From positions 186,001-250,000 of the forward strand of contig CAVPJW010000006.1 of NCBI GenBank assembly GCA_963705525.1: DNA of 64,000 bases, given 5' to 3'. Every line of letters starts with the position of its first letter. The first letter of the stretch is position 1. The notes beneath the pieces were generated by a model. The model saw nothing but the letters and a program-made list of their open reading frames with translations. It made no database searches and had not been told where the DNA came from. This DNA comes from CAVPJW01 sp963705525. Its GTDB lineage: Bacteria > Acidobacteriota > Vicinamibacteria > Vicinamibacterales > CAVPJW01. The position numbers and the translations under genes are program-made. Shown here piece by piece: positions 37,149-45,509 of the stretch.

Positions 37149-38293
37149 ATTCCGATCGCGGTTCCCGATTTTCGAACGGCGCGTCTACGTCAACTCGTGC
37201 TCGCAGGGTGCGCTCTCGATCGATGTCGAGCACGCGATGCGTGCGTATCTGGACTCGTGGCACGAGGCGGGATCGCCCTGGGAGATGTGGGTCGAACAGG
37301 TCGAGGCGCTCCGCAGGCGATTCGCGGCGTCGATCGGCGCCGACACTGACGAGGTCGCCGTGATGCCCAGCGCTTCAGGCGGCATCAACGCGATCGCCAG
37401 CAGTTTCGATTTCAAAGGACCGCGCTCGTCGGTGGTGATGGGCGAGTTCGAGTTTCCGACGATGGCCCAGGTGTGGCTGGCACAGGAGCAGAGAGGTGCC
37501 GTCATCAAATGGGCGCGCGCGAATGGAGACAGCCTGCCGCTCGAGGCGTACGAGCAGGTCATCGACGAGCGCACGCTGATCGTGCCAGCCACGCATGTCT
37601 GCTTCCGAAACGGCCATCGGACCGACATCGCAGGTCTCGCCCGGCTCTGCCACGAGCGGGGCTCATACATCTTCCTCGACGACTATCAGCGCACGGGTTC
37701 CGCGCCACTCGACGTCCATGCGCTCGGCGTGGATTTCATGGTGACAGGCTGCCTCAAGTATCTGCTCGCGGCAGCCGGCATCGGGTTCCTCTATGTGCGG
37801 CGCGATCTCATCGATCACCTGAAGCCGACGATTACCGGTTGGTTCGGTCGCGTGAATCCCTTTGCGTTCCGGATCGACGAGCTCGATTGGCCGGCGACCG
37901 CGAGCCGGTTCGAGAGCGGTACGCCGCCTGTCGTGAATGCCTATGCGGCGCTGGCGGCGCTGGAGCTGCTGGAAAAAGTCGGCTACGAGGCCATCGGAAC
38001 GCGGGTGGACGAGCTTGTCGGACGGATATCAGAGCGCGGCCCGCGACGCGGGATTCGTCGTGCGGACACCGGAAGCGCCGAATCGTCGCGGCCCTCTCGT
38101 GGTGGTGCAGAGTGTCGACGCGCCGGCGCTCGTGTCACGCCTGGCAGCACGCGGAATCATCGCCTCGTGTCGAGGCAATGGCCTCCGGGTGTCGTTCCAC
38201 GCCTACAACAACGAATCGGATGTCGATGAGGTGATGCAGGCGCTCCTGGCCGAGGCGCCGCTGCTCGAAGGATCGACGATCCAGGCCAAGTAG
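37135..38293 (+). CDS. Class V aminotransferase-fold PLP enzyme, copy 2, one +1 frameshift near 38030
   Basis: Starts at ATG 37135, overlapping copy 1 by 14 bases. Motifs: VYVNSCSQGALS, VMPSASGGINAIASS, YIFLDDYQRTGSAPLDV, and the Schiff-base Lys in TGCLKYLLAAAGIGF. The frame changes near 38025-38035: the part after SAARDAGFVVRTPEAP lies one base on and ends at 38293. Removing one base gives 386 codons, a normal length. Copies 1 and 2 differ clearly in sequence, so they probably do different steps or form a heteromer. The frameshift may be an assembly error. Confidence 0.83.
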
Positions 38294-38301
38294 GTCTCAG
38301 C

Positions 38302-38370
38302 GTCGAAGGGGCCAAGGGTCGCAGGCTCAGCAAGAAAAGGTCGCAGGGTCGAAGCGTCGAAGGGTCGAGG
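38302..38370. repeat. Degenerate 8-bp tandem repeat (about GTCGAAGG)
   Basis: Units such as gtcgaagg, ggccaagg, gtcgcagg, gtcgaagc, gtcgaagg, gtcgaggc. The unit is a rotation of the one at 2712-2776. It sits in the gap between the convergent aminotransferase and symporter genes. Confidence 0.8.
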
Positions 38371-38381
38371 CCGGGGAAGAA

Positions 38382-40304
38382 TCAGCGCACTGCTGGTGCG
38401 CGTCGCGTCGCCAGCGATACTCCGATCAGGACAATGAACGCCAGTGGTATCGAGACGATGGCTGGCTGGCTGAAGGGAACAGGCGCATCGGCAGCCGACC
38501 ATCCGTAGACCTTGGAGTACGTATCGCCGCTCAGCAGGATCCACCCGAGCGACGAGCACAGCCCGACCCCAATCGACGCCGTGATGCCCTGCCTGGTGGC
38601 GCCTTTCCAGAACAGCGCCATCACCAGCGCGGCAAGATTGGCCGACGCCGCGACGTTGAACGCCCATCCCACCAGAAAACCCGTGTTCAAATCCTTGCAG
38701 AGAATGCCGAGCGCCATGGCAACCACGCCCACGACGATCGCGGTGATCTTACCGGCTTTGACTTTTTCTCTGTCGTTCATCGATCGGGCAAAGACCTTCG
38801 TCATCAGATCGTGCGCGACGGCGCCGCTGGCGGCGATGATCAGGCCGCTGACCGTTCCCAGCACCGTCGTGAACGCGATGGCCGAGATGATCGCGAACGG
38901 CAGCTCGCCGAAGCTCCTTGCCAGAAGAGGCGTGGCCATGTTGCTGTCGGTCGGATCGAGGATGTGGCCGACCATGGCGCCGTAACCAAGGTAGAGCGTC
39001 ATCACGTAGAAGAAGCCGATGCTCGCGATGCCCACGACAGTGCTGCGCCGCACGGCTTCCTGATCCTTCACGGTGTAGTACCGAATCAGAATGTGGGGAA
39101 GTGAGGCCGTGCCGCAGAACAGCGCGAGCATGAGCGACATGAAATCGAGCTTCGCCCACGTGAAATGATTCGCGCGCAGCCCTTGAAACGTCGGGCTCAG
39201 GCCCGGCACGAGCACGTGGTGACCCGGCGTCGGGGTCGGATAATAGACAGCGGTCGTCGTGCCGTCCGCCTCGACGATCGCCTGGCTGTTCCAGAGGACG
39301 ACCTCGCTATCCGCGAGCGTGCGGAAGAATTCGAAGGGCCCGAGCGATCCGGTTGTGAGCTGACCGTCTGGCAGGCGGCTGATGTGCCCGACCGGGTGAA
39401 AATCGCCTTGACCGGGTCCGTTGCCTTGCAAGGCGCCGTTCACGCGGCGAGTGCCATTCGAGACGTTGAGCGTCTGGGCCTCCGCCAGACGCTCGGGATT
39501 ATCACCCTCGGCAGGCAGACGACGCCAGACGCGGACGGATGCGTCGCCGTTTCTGCGCGTGCGAACGTACGGTTTCCCCTTCCATCCGGCTTCCTCAGGA
39601 ACGATCTGGATGTCGGGCGCCCCGAGAATCTCCGGAGCCGGCAGCATTGCGAACGTGGTCGTCGAACCGTCTGCAACTGGATAGGTTCGGAACCCTCGCT
39701 GCAGTATGGCTACCGTCAGAATGAAGCAGAACACGACGAGCATGGAGCCCTTGATGAACTGCACCCATGTTGTCGACACCATCCCGGCTGTGACGACGAT
39801 GAGCGTGACGACGCATCCGACGATGACCACGCCCGCATAGTGTGGAAAGCCGAAGAGAGGCCGGATCAGCACGCCGGCGCCGACCATTTGCGGGATGAGA
39901 TAGAAGAGGCTCACCGTCAACGTGCTCAGCGCCGCGGCCATGCGGATGCTCGACGAATTGAAGCGGCTGTCGAGGGCGTCGGCGAAGGTAAAGCGCCCCA
40001 TTCGCTTGAGAGGCTCCGCGACGACGAACAGCGCGACCATCCATCCAGACAGGTAGCCGATCGAATAGAGAAAGCCGTCGTATCCGTAGAAGGCGATGAT
40101 GCCGCACGTGCCGAGGAACGATGCGGCCGACAGGTAGTCGCCGGCGAAGGCGATGCCGTTCACGAACCAGTGAATCCGTCCGTGCGCGGCGTAATAGCCG
40201 GCGGCCGACTTGGTGCGCGAGCTCATGAACGCGCTGATGCCCAGCGTCGACGCGACCATCAGGCAGAAGACGACGACGGATATCGTGGACCCTTCGTAGG
40301 TCAC
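38382..40304 (-). CDS. Sodium:solute symporter, acetate-permease (ActP)-like, with large insert
   Basis: 640 residues, SSS family. The core helices are typical: GRIHWFVNGIAFAGDYLSAASFLGTCG, FTFADALDSRF, SLFYLIPQMVGAGVLIRPLFG, CGTASLPHILIRYYTVKDQEAVRRS and SEVVLW-type linkers. About residues 206-380 form a hydrophilic insert between two helices that ActP lacks. The family imports acetate, pyruvate or similar monocarboxylates with Na+. The upstream DUF485 gene overlaps by 4 bases, the usual YjcH-ActP pairing, which supports acetate-type transport. Confidence 0.9.
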   Translation of the reverse strand: MTYEGSTISVVVFCLMVASTLGISAFMSSRTKSAAGYYAAHGRIHWFVNGIAFAGDYLSAASFLGTCGIIAFYGYDGFLYSIGYLSGWMVALFVVAEPLKRMGRFTFADALDSRFNSSSIRMAAALSTLTVSLFYLIPQMVGAGVLIRPLFGFPHYAGVVIVGCVVTLIVVTAGMVSTTWVQFIKGSMLVVFCFILTVAILQRGFRTYPVADGSTTTFAMLPAPEILGAPDIQIVPEEAGWKGKPYVRTRRNGDASVRVWRRLPAEGDNPERLAEAQTLNVSNGTRRVNGALQGNGPGQGDFHPVGHISRLPDGQLTTGSLGPFEFFRTLADSEVVLWNSQAIVEADGTTTAVYYPTPTPGHHVLVPGLSPTFQGLRANHFTWAKLDFMSLMLALFCGTASLPHILIRYYTVKDQEAVRRSTVVGIASIGFFYVMTLYLGYGAMVGHILDPTDSNMATPLLARSFGELPFAIISAIAFTTVLGTVSGLIIAASGAVAHDLMTKVFARSMNDREKVKAGKITAIVVGVVAMALGILCKDLNTGFLVGWAFNVAASANLAALVMALFWKGATRQGITASIGVGLCSSLGWILLSGDTYSKVYGWSAADAPVPFSQPAIVSIPLAFIVLIGVSLATRRAPAVR

Positions 40305-40543
40305 GACTCGTCTCTCGCCGCGCAGAGCCGCATGTAGATGACGGCCAGGATCAGGGCGCCTGCTATCAGCGCAATGCCGTAGGCGAGGGCGAGGTTCAGT
40401 GGGCCCACCGTGAGCCCCAGCAGATCGGGCCTCAGAACGGCGAGCCCGACGAATCCGGCATACATCAGGCAGTAGGGCACGAAGAGCGTGAGGCCGATAC
40501 GAGTCGATCGCTGAGCAACCGTGTCATCCGCTCGTTCTGTCAT
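40301..40543 (-). CDS. DUF485 membrane protein (YjcH-like)
   Basis: 80 residues with two transmembrane helices (LTLFVPYCLMYAGFVGLAV and LALAYGIALIAGALILAVIYM) and the ending RLCAARDES. DUF485 proteins are encoded directly before ActP-type symporters. The stop overlaps the symporter ATG by 4 bases (ATGA), so translation is coupled. Probably a small partner or chaperone of the symporter in the inner membrane. Confidence 0.9.
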   Translation of the reverse strand: MTERADDTVAQRSTRIGLTLFVPYCLMYAGFVGLAVLRPDLLGLTVGPLNLALAYGIALIAGALILAVIYMRLCAARDES

Positions 40544-40685
40544 TCATGGCTCCCACCGCGAGTGGAGGCGCGTCCCGATGAACCGCCGGCCAGGGCGGTC
40601 ACGACAAGATACAACAACGCCCGCGTTCCTCGTCTGAAAATGACTCGAGGACTCTCGTGAAGGCGGTTATGTTGGGCCAGAAGAA

Positions 40686-41477
40686 TCAGAAGACGCGCTT
40701 GACGCGCACGTCGAAGATGTGGTCAGACGTCGTGAACCCGCTGCTCGCGGTATTTCTCGATCGATTCCAGATGTAAAGCGCCTCGAACCGCCAGCTGAAG
40801 TTGCGGCGGTAGCCGAACCCCGATCGAATGCGCTGCTTGTTCGCGAACCGCTCTGCCGGATCGTCGAGCGGGAAGAACCACTCCCAATCAGCGGTCAGGT
40901 AGCGTACACCGTCCTTTGCGAGATTCTCCTTGTTCAGAGGCAGGACAAACTCGAGCCGGTTACGAAACCGGACCGTCGAACTGGTGGGCATGCCCTCGTT
41001 GTAGAAGAGATTCCGCCACTCGACCCGGGCCAGATCGCGCACCACGACGCGGCGTTTGGGCGGCCGTTCCCGCGGGTTGACGATTTTGCGAACATCTCTC
41101 GAGAAGAGGTGGAAATACAATCCGGCCCGCGGTGACACCTCGAAGGAATCGAGCTCGTCGGTCTGTGCCGTGTATGCGGTGCCCACTTCGCCCACGAGAT
41201 CGAGCCACGGTTTCACGCCGCGCTCGACCGTCGGGGTCACGTCGATGGCCACCCAGCCAGGCTCGCCTTCGGGGATCACCACGAGCACCTTCGGCTCGAG
41301 TTCGAGGCGGTACGTCAGGCGATCGCTCTTCGCCCAGTCGAAGGTGAATGTGCCCCAAAGCTGCCCGTCCGGCTGGGCGAAGGCCAACGAAGGCCAGAGC
41401 ACGGTGACCAACAGGACGACCAGTGGCCACCGCGGCACGGAATGAAGCCGGCAGCGCGCCACCGTGGACTGCCTCAC
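40686..41477 (-). CDS. Exported DUF2490-like outer-membrane protein
   Basis: 263 residues from GTG 41477, chosen because GGAG lies 5 bases upstream and a signal peptide follows (PLVVLLVTVLWPSLAFAQ). The mature part is barrel-like: FTFDWAKSDRLTYRLELEPKV, VEWRNLFYNEGMPTSSTVRFRNRLEFVLPLN, RYLTADWEWFFPLDDP, IRSGFGYRRNFSWRFEALYIWNRSR and an ending in Phe (VKRVF). This fits DUF2490-type barrels. The function is unknown. It lies in a minus-strand group with the genes at 41525 and 42064. Confidence 0.75.
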   Translation of the reverse strand: MRQSTVARCRLHSVPRWPLVVLLVTVLWPSLAFAQPDGQLWGTFTFDWAKSDRLTYRLELEPKVLVVIPEGEPGWVAIDVTPTVERGVKPWLDLVGEVGTAYTAQTDELDSFEVSPRAGLYFHLFSRDVRKIVNPRERPPKRRVVVRDLARVEWRNLFYNEGMPTSSTVRFRNRLEFVLPLNKENLAKDGVRYLTADWEWFFPLDDPAERFANKQRIRSGFGYRRNFSWRFEALYIWNRSRNTASSGFTTSDHIFDVRVKRVF

Positions 41478-41524
41478 GTCGGCTCCAATGAAGAGATACC
41501 GAAGTGCCAAGTCGTAGACGGCAG

Positions 41525-42055
41525 CTAGGGTTTTCGGTAACCGGAGTGCGTCACCTGGACGTCGATCGACTTGGTCGGCGCCGACAGCGCGATCGTCTTC
41601 GGGTACGTTGCGCCGTCGTTGAGCGACGCGAAATCCGCGTTCATCGTCACGGCATCGTTGGCGTCCTCGAGCCACGTGGCGACCTTCAGTCCGAGGAGGG
41701 TGTTCTTCGTCGAGTCGATGGTCACGCTCAGCATGTCGCCCGGCTTCATGTAGTCGCGAAAGTCGAGGCGCAGCGTCTGCCCGTATGGAGTAATCGACAT
41801 TTTGCCGGCGTCTTTCGACGCTTGGAGCCGGTCGGGCTCAGGCGGAACGTACGATTTCACGAGTGCCACGGCATTGCTCATGTACTCCGTCAACTCTTCT
41901 TTCTTGTTCGCGATGATCTTGCCGCGAAGTCCTCGCTTCGTATTCTCCGGAGGCGTTGCGGTCACCAGGACTTTCTGCAGTGTGCCATCCGCGCCCCAGT
42001 AGCAACGTTATTCCTTGTTCGACTTCTCTTCCCCCTTGAGACTGACTTCGAACAT
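41525..42055 (-). pseudogene. Hypothetical gene with an early in-frame stop
   Basis: A minus-strand frame starts at ATG 42055, 9 bases after the stop of the upstream gene, with GGAGAGG before it. It reads MFEVSLKGEEKSNKE and then TAA (42008-42010), after which the same frame continues without a break (RCYWGADGTLQKVLVTATPP) to 41525. The rest is 146 residues from GTG 41965 and includes LRGKIIANKKEELTEYM and TLRLDFRDYMKPGDMLSVTID. The conserved look on both sides of the stop suggests a recent nonsense change or sequencing error. The family is not recognised. Confidence 0.6.
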
Positions 42056-42063
42056 CCTCTCCA

Positions 42064-42792
42064 CTAGAAAGTGAAGGCGAGTCCCATGACCGGACCCTGC
42101 ATCACCATGTCAACGGCGAATTTGTCGCGACCCTCGCCCGACTCGTAGTCCGTGCCGATCCAGCGATAGCCCAGGTCGATCGATGCCTTTTCACTGACCC
42201 GGATACCCACGGTCGGAAAGATCTGCCACGCGATATTGGATCCCACACCGAACCCGCCGATCTCGCTATAGACCGCGGCGCGCACGCGTCCCTTTGCAGG
42301 CGAGTGGAGGATGAGACCCACAAGCGGATCCACCCACGCTTTGTCCTGGTTCACCTGGATTTGCAGCGGACCCTTGAACCCGAGCTGACCCTGCAGGACA
42401 TTGATCCGCATCCCGAACGTCAGGTCGGCCGCCGCGCCTAACCGGCGGAGTCCATAGAACCCGAAGAGGCCCTGGTTGAAATCGACGTTCACAGGCGGCG
42501 TTTCCACCGTGGTGCCCAGCGCCGCCCAGATCGCGTCGCCGCCGACTCCCCAATTGCCCTTCCGGGCGATGACATAGCCCATGGCTCCGAACTGCAGGTC
42601 GGCAAAGATGTCGGAGGCCGACACATCGAGGTCCACTTCGAAGCCATGCACGGTGGTCGTCCCGGTCATCGCGCCAGCCATGCCGTAAGGGGTGACGGTG
42701 ATCTGCCAGACGTCAGATCCCTGAGCAAAGAGTTCCGTGGAAACCGTTCCGAGAAGAGCGAGTGTCACGAGCCAGGTACGAATGTTCAGCAT
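42064..42792 (-). CDS. Exported outer-membrane beta-barrel protein
   Basis: 242 residues from ATG 42792. A signal peptide (WLVTLALLGTVSTELFAQ) precedes an eight-strand type barrel: VWQITVTPYGMAGAMTGTT, GFEVDLDVSASDIFADLQFGAMGYVIARKGNWGVGGDAIW, ADLTFGMRINVLQGQLGF, FPTVGIRVSEKASIDLGYRWIGTDYESG and a C-terminal Phe (GLAFTF). The DLDVSASDIFADLQFG pattern is common in uncharacterised barrels of Gram-negative bacteria. It is first in a minus-strand group of three; the next start lies 9 bases downstream. Confidence 0.8.
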   Translation of the reverse strand: MLNIRTWLVTLALLGTVSTELFAQGSDVWQITVTPYGMAGAMTGTTTVHGFEVDLDVSASDIFADLQFGAMGYVIARKGNWGVGGDAIWAALGTTVETPPVNVDFNQGLFGFYGLRRLGAAADLTFGMRINVLQGQLGFKGPLQIQVNQDKAWVDPLVGLILHSPAKGRVRAAVYSEIGGFGVGSNIAWQIFPTVGIRVSEKASIDLGYRWIGTDYESGEGRDKFAVDMVMQGPVMGLAFTF

Positions 42793-42838
42793 GATGAAGC
42801 CTCTTGGCCGTTCTCCTTGTGCTAATGAATGATTCGGA

Positions 42839-43006
42839 TCAATCGACATCAGGCCTGTGCGCCTTGTCCAGATTCGGGAATGTGCTGACATGGCGTTCAC
42901 CCCGCAGTGCCGCGTGGACCGCAGGCACCAGCTCGTCGCCGGCCACGAGCTTCAACACGTGGCCCAGAGCTCCGGTAGCCATGGCGTGGCGGCCTTCAGC
43001 TGACTC
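42839..43006 (-). pseudogene. Remnant of a NarL/LuxR-type receiver domain
   Basis: In the 479-base stretch between genes (42793-43271) the minus strand reads ESAEGRHAMATGALGHVL, then KLVAGDELVPAVHAALRGER and HVS, ending at TGA 42839-42841. This matches the last third of a receiver domain, including the conserved Lys of GHVLK and the helix DELVPAVHAALRGE. No phosphoacceptor Asp part and no HTH output follow, so it is a fragment. It could start at ATG 42982 but would not fold as a receiver. The rest of the gap shows no recognised feature. Confidence 0.55.
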
Positions 43007-43271
43007 TGTTTCGACGGGGCAACGCAGCCTGCCTCACGTCCGTGCGCCGTTGGGTGAGTAGGTTCGCCGTCGGTGTCGAGCAGGGGCGAGGCGTCAGGCG
43101 TGGCTCTCCGGTGCGCATACTGTCTCCGTTCGTACGCGGGAGCCGTCGCCGACGGCAAGAGGAAAGAGTATCACGCAAAGAGGGCGGCTGGGCTTGCACG
43201 GCCGCCTGAGAGAGTGCACGCTATTCCAGGCAGAATTTGACCGGATCCTGCATGAGGTGAAGAACACATTG

Positions 43272-44343
43272 ATGGCGAATGAGATGAACCGAGTGTCGAA
43301 AGGTCTCGGATTGCGGCTGTGTGTCGTTTCTGTGACGGCGGCAATGCTTCTGTATGAGACGAGGACCTTTGGCCCGCACCGTTCCGAAAGACGTCGAATG
43401 GTACCTGTTGAATGCTGCGAAGTTTACGTCGACAGATCTCGCCACCCTCGAGAGCGGCGGCGTCATCGTCCGAGCGGAATCGAGTGGCGACGATACCGAG
43501 GTGCTGGTCGTCGCGGCCGTCAAGATCTACACGGCCCGGGAACGAGCGGCCGACTACTACGGCCAGTTCATTTCCAACGTTGACGGACAGGTGACGCTCG
43601 GCTTCGGCAAGTTCAGCAGGCCGGCGACGCTTGCAGACGTGAAGGACCTCTCGCTCGATGCTGACGAAATCGCCGATCTGAAGACATGCGAGCCTGGCAA
43701 TTGCGACATCCGCATCAGCGGGTCGGCGATCGAGAAGCTGCGCACCTCGATCGATTGGACCGCCGCGGACTATCCCGGTCGCGTCAACGCGTTCGTTCGT
43801 CAGGCTGCGGTCGACTATGTCAACGCCTACATGCAGAAAGGCGATGCTGCGCTCGCCACGTACAACGATCGCGCGCAGCCGGTGAACCTCCAGGATCAAT
43901 GGCGCGGCATCCTGGCGAACTCACCATACTTTCACTACTACAACCCGGCTCTGCAGGATTATCTCGTCCAGTATCCGCGCACCACACTGGCCGGAGTCAA
44001 GGATGTCGTCTACTGGATCAAGGAAAACTACGGGATGAAGCCGGTCATCAGCATCGTGCACGGTGTCAGCTACCAGGATCCCAAGACGCCCGATCGCACC
44101 GTGATCGTTCAGAAGCAGCTGTACGCCGATCACTATTACGACGGGTCGGTGGCGATCACGACCGTGGTGGGCGTCGTCGAAGACGGTCGGCCGCTGACGT
44201 ATTTGCTTTACGGCAACCGTTCGCGCGGCGACTTACTGAAGGGCGGCTTCGGAGGCCTCAAGCGAAACGTCGCGCGCAGCCAGGCGCAGAAGGCAGCCGA
44301 ACAGACGCTCGGCACGATCAAGACTGCCCTTGAACAGCGCTAG
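43272..44343 (+). CDS. Exported hypothetical protein, probable +1 frameshift near 43360
   Basis: From 43354 the frame encodes 329 residues (AAKFTSTDLATL, AAVDYVNAYMQKGDAALATYNDR, NYGMKPVISIVHGVSYQDP, YDGSVAITTVVGVVEDGRPLTYLLYGNRSR). A hydrophobic signal-like segment (LRLCVVSVTAAMLLYETRTF) lies just upstream in the neighbouring frame, from ATG 43272 or 43284. Removing one base near 43354-43375 joins them into 357 codons. Alternatively the ATG at 43354 starts a protein without a signal. The family is not recognised. It ends overlapping the convergent GH8 gene by 4 bases. Confidence 0.6.
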
Positions 44344-45509
44344 CCTCGAACGCGCCCGACGCGATCCCGCACCGCACCCCTGGACGGAGTTTGCGACACG
44401 ATGAAGTTGTCCTGAAGGGCGAGGCCGAACCACACCCAATTCGCGTCGTAGTAGCGCGCTCGCGCCTGTCGCAAGGTCTCGAGTGCTTCTGGCGACAGCC
44501 GGGTTTTCGTGAGGCGTGCTGCGGCCGGCTGATTACTGTGGTCTAACGCGGGCACGAGCGCTCCGTAGAAACTCAGCGACTCGTCGCGGGTGAGAGCCGT
44601 GCCATCCACCCGGTAACGACTGACCAGGCCTTGGTCCCGAACGAGGACCGATGCGATCTGTGCGGTCACGGAGGACCTGCACGCCGTCGAACGTTGAAAG
44701 AGGCGGCAATCGAACTCGATGCGCCACGGTATCCGGATGGCGTCATAGGAGAACTCACGGCTCAACCGGCTATTTGATGGGAGCGGCTTCAATTGGTTCT
44801 GTTCTGACACGACAATGAAATCAGGCGGAAGCAAAGCCTCATGAGAACTCCTTTGCAGGAGTTCATATCCGACATCGATCGCGCGTGCCCAACCCAGACC
44901 AGGATCCAACTGCTCGAAATACTCGAAGGCGTACGGGGCGAAGTAGGAAAGATTAACGATGCGTTCTGTGTTCGCCCAGTTGCCCGCCGACGGAAACCAC
45001 GCGTCTCCGGTGGGGATGCTCGATTCAGTGCGAATGCCGCGGATGATTCGCGAGGCGCGACCGAGATACGCGGGCTCATCGAGCGTCTGGGCCGCGATGA
45101 TGAGTGCGAAGGCGATATCCGTGTCCGCATCGGTCGCCGTGTTCGCGTCGACCAATCTGCCCGATCCCGCCGGGTCCCACAACCACGAATGAAGGCCGTC
45201 CGGCCGTTGCAGATGTCTCTCCGTCCAGCTCAAAACCCGCGCGAAGGTCGATCGGTCCCCGAGCCAGGCCGCCTGCAGGAGCGCGTACGATTGCCCTTCG
45301 GACGTGACGCGTCCACCGTCTCGCGAGGGATCGGTCACAAATCCCTGATCGTCGAGATAGTGCTGTTTGTAAGAGGTCCACAATGCTGCGAGGCACGCCT
45401 TCTCGCCGGTTCTGCCAGGCGCGCAACCAGTCGAGGAAGGACCCCGGCAGGACAGGAGCGAGACCGTGAGTGTCAGGAGACTTGCGGAAACCAGGCGCCG
45501 CGCTCTCAT
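44340..45509 (-). CDS. bcsZ: GH8 endoglucanase lipoprotein, BcsZ-like
   Basis: 389 residues from ATG 45509 (ATGA overlap with the upstream TPR gene). The signal peptide ends in SLLSC, a lipobox with Cys about 21, so it is probably a lipoprotein. GH8 motifs: the catalytic-acid Glu about 71 in RVTSEGQSYALLQAAW, DADTDIAFALIIA, and the base candidate Asp about 256 in EFSYDAIRIPWRI, with YDANWVWFGLAL near the end. BcsZ trims beta-1,4-glucan during cellulose export. Its overlap with the exporter and synthase genes supports that role. Confidence 0.87.
   Translation of the reverse strand: MRARRLVSASLLTLTVSLLSCRGPSSTGCAPGRTGEKACLAALWTSYKQHYLDDQGFVTDPSRDGGRVTSEGQSYALLQAAWLGDRSTFARVLSWTERHLQRPDGLHSWLWDPAGSGRLVDANTATDADTDIAFALIIAAQTLDEPAYLGRASRIIRGIRTESSIPTGDAWFPSAGNWANTERIVNLSYFAPYAFEYFEQLDPGLGWARAIDVGYELLQRSSHEALLPPDFIVVSEQNQLKPLPSNSRLSREFSYDAIRIPWRIEFDCRLFQRSTACRSSVTAQIASVLVRDQGLVSRYRVDGTALTRDESLSFYGALVPALDHSNQPAAARLTKTRLSPEALETLRQARARYYDANWVWFGLALQDNFIVSQTPSRGAVRDRVGRVRG

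Noticed and set aside
39165..40337. 390-residue ORF antisense to the symporter
   Set aside because: Shadow of the symporter; Arg/His/Glu-rich without structure.
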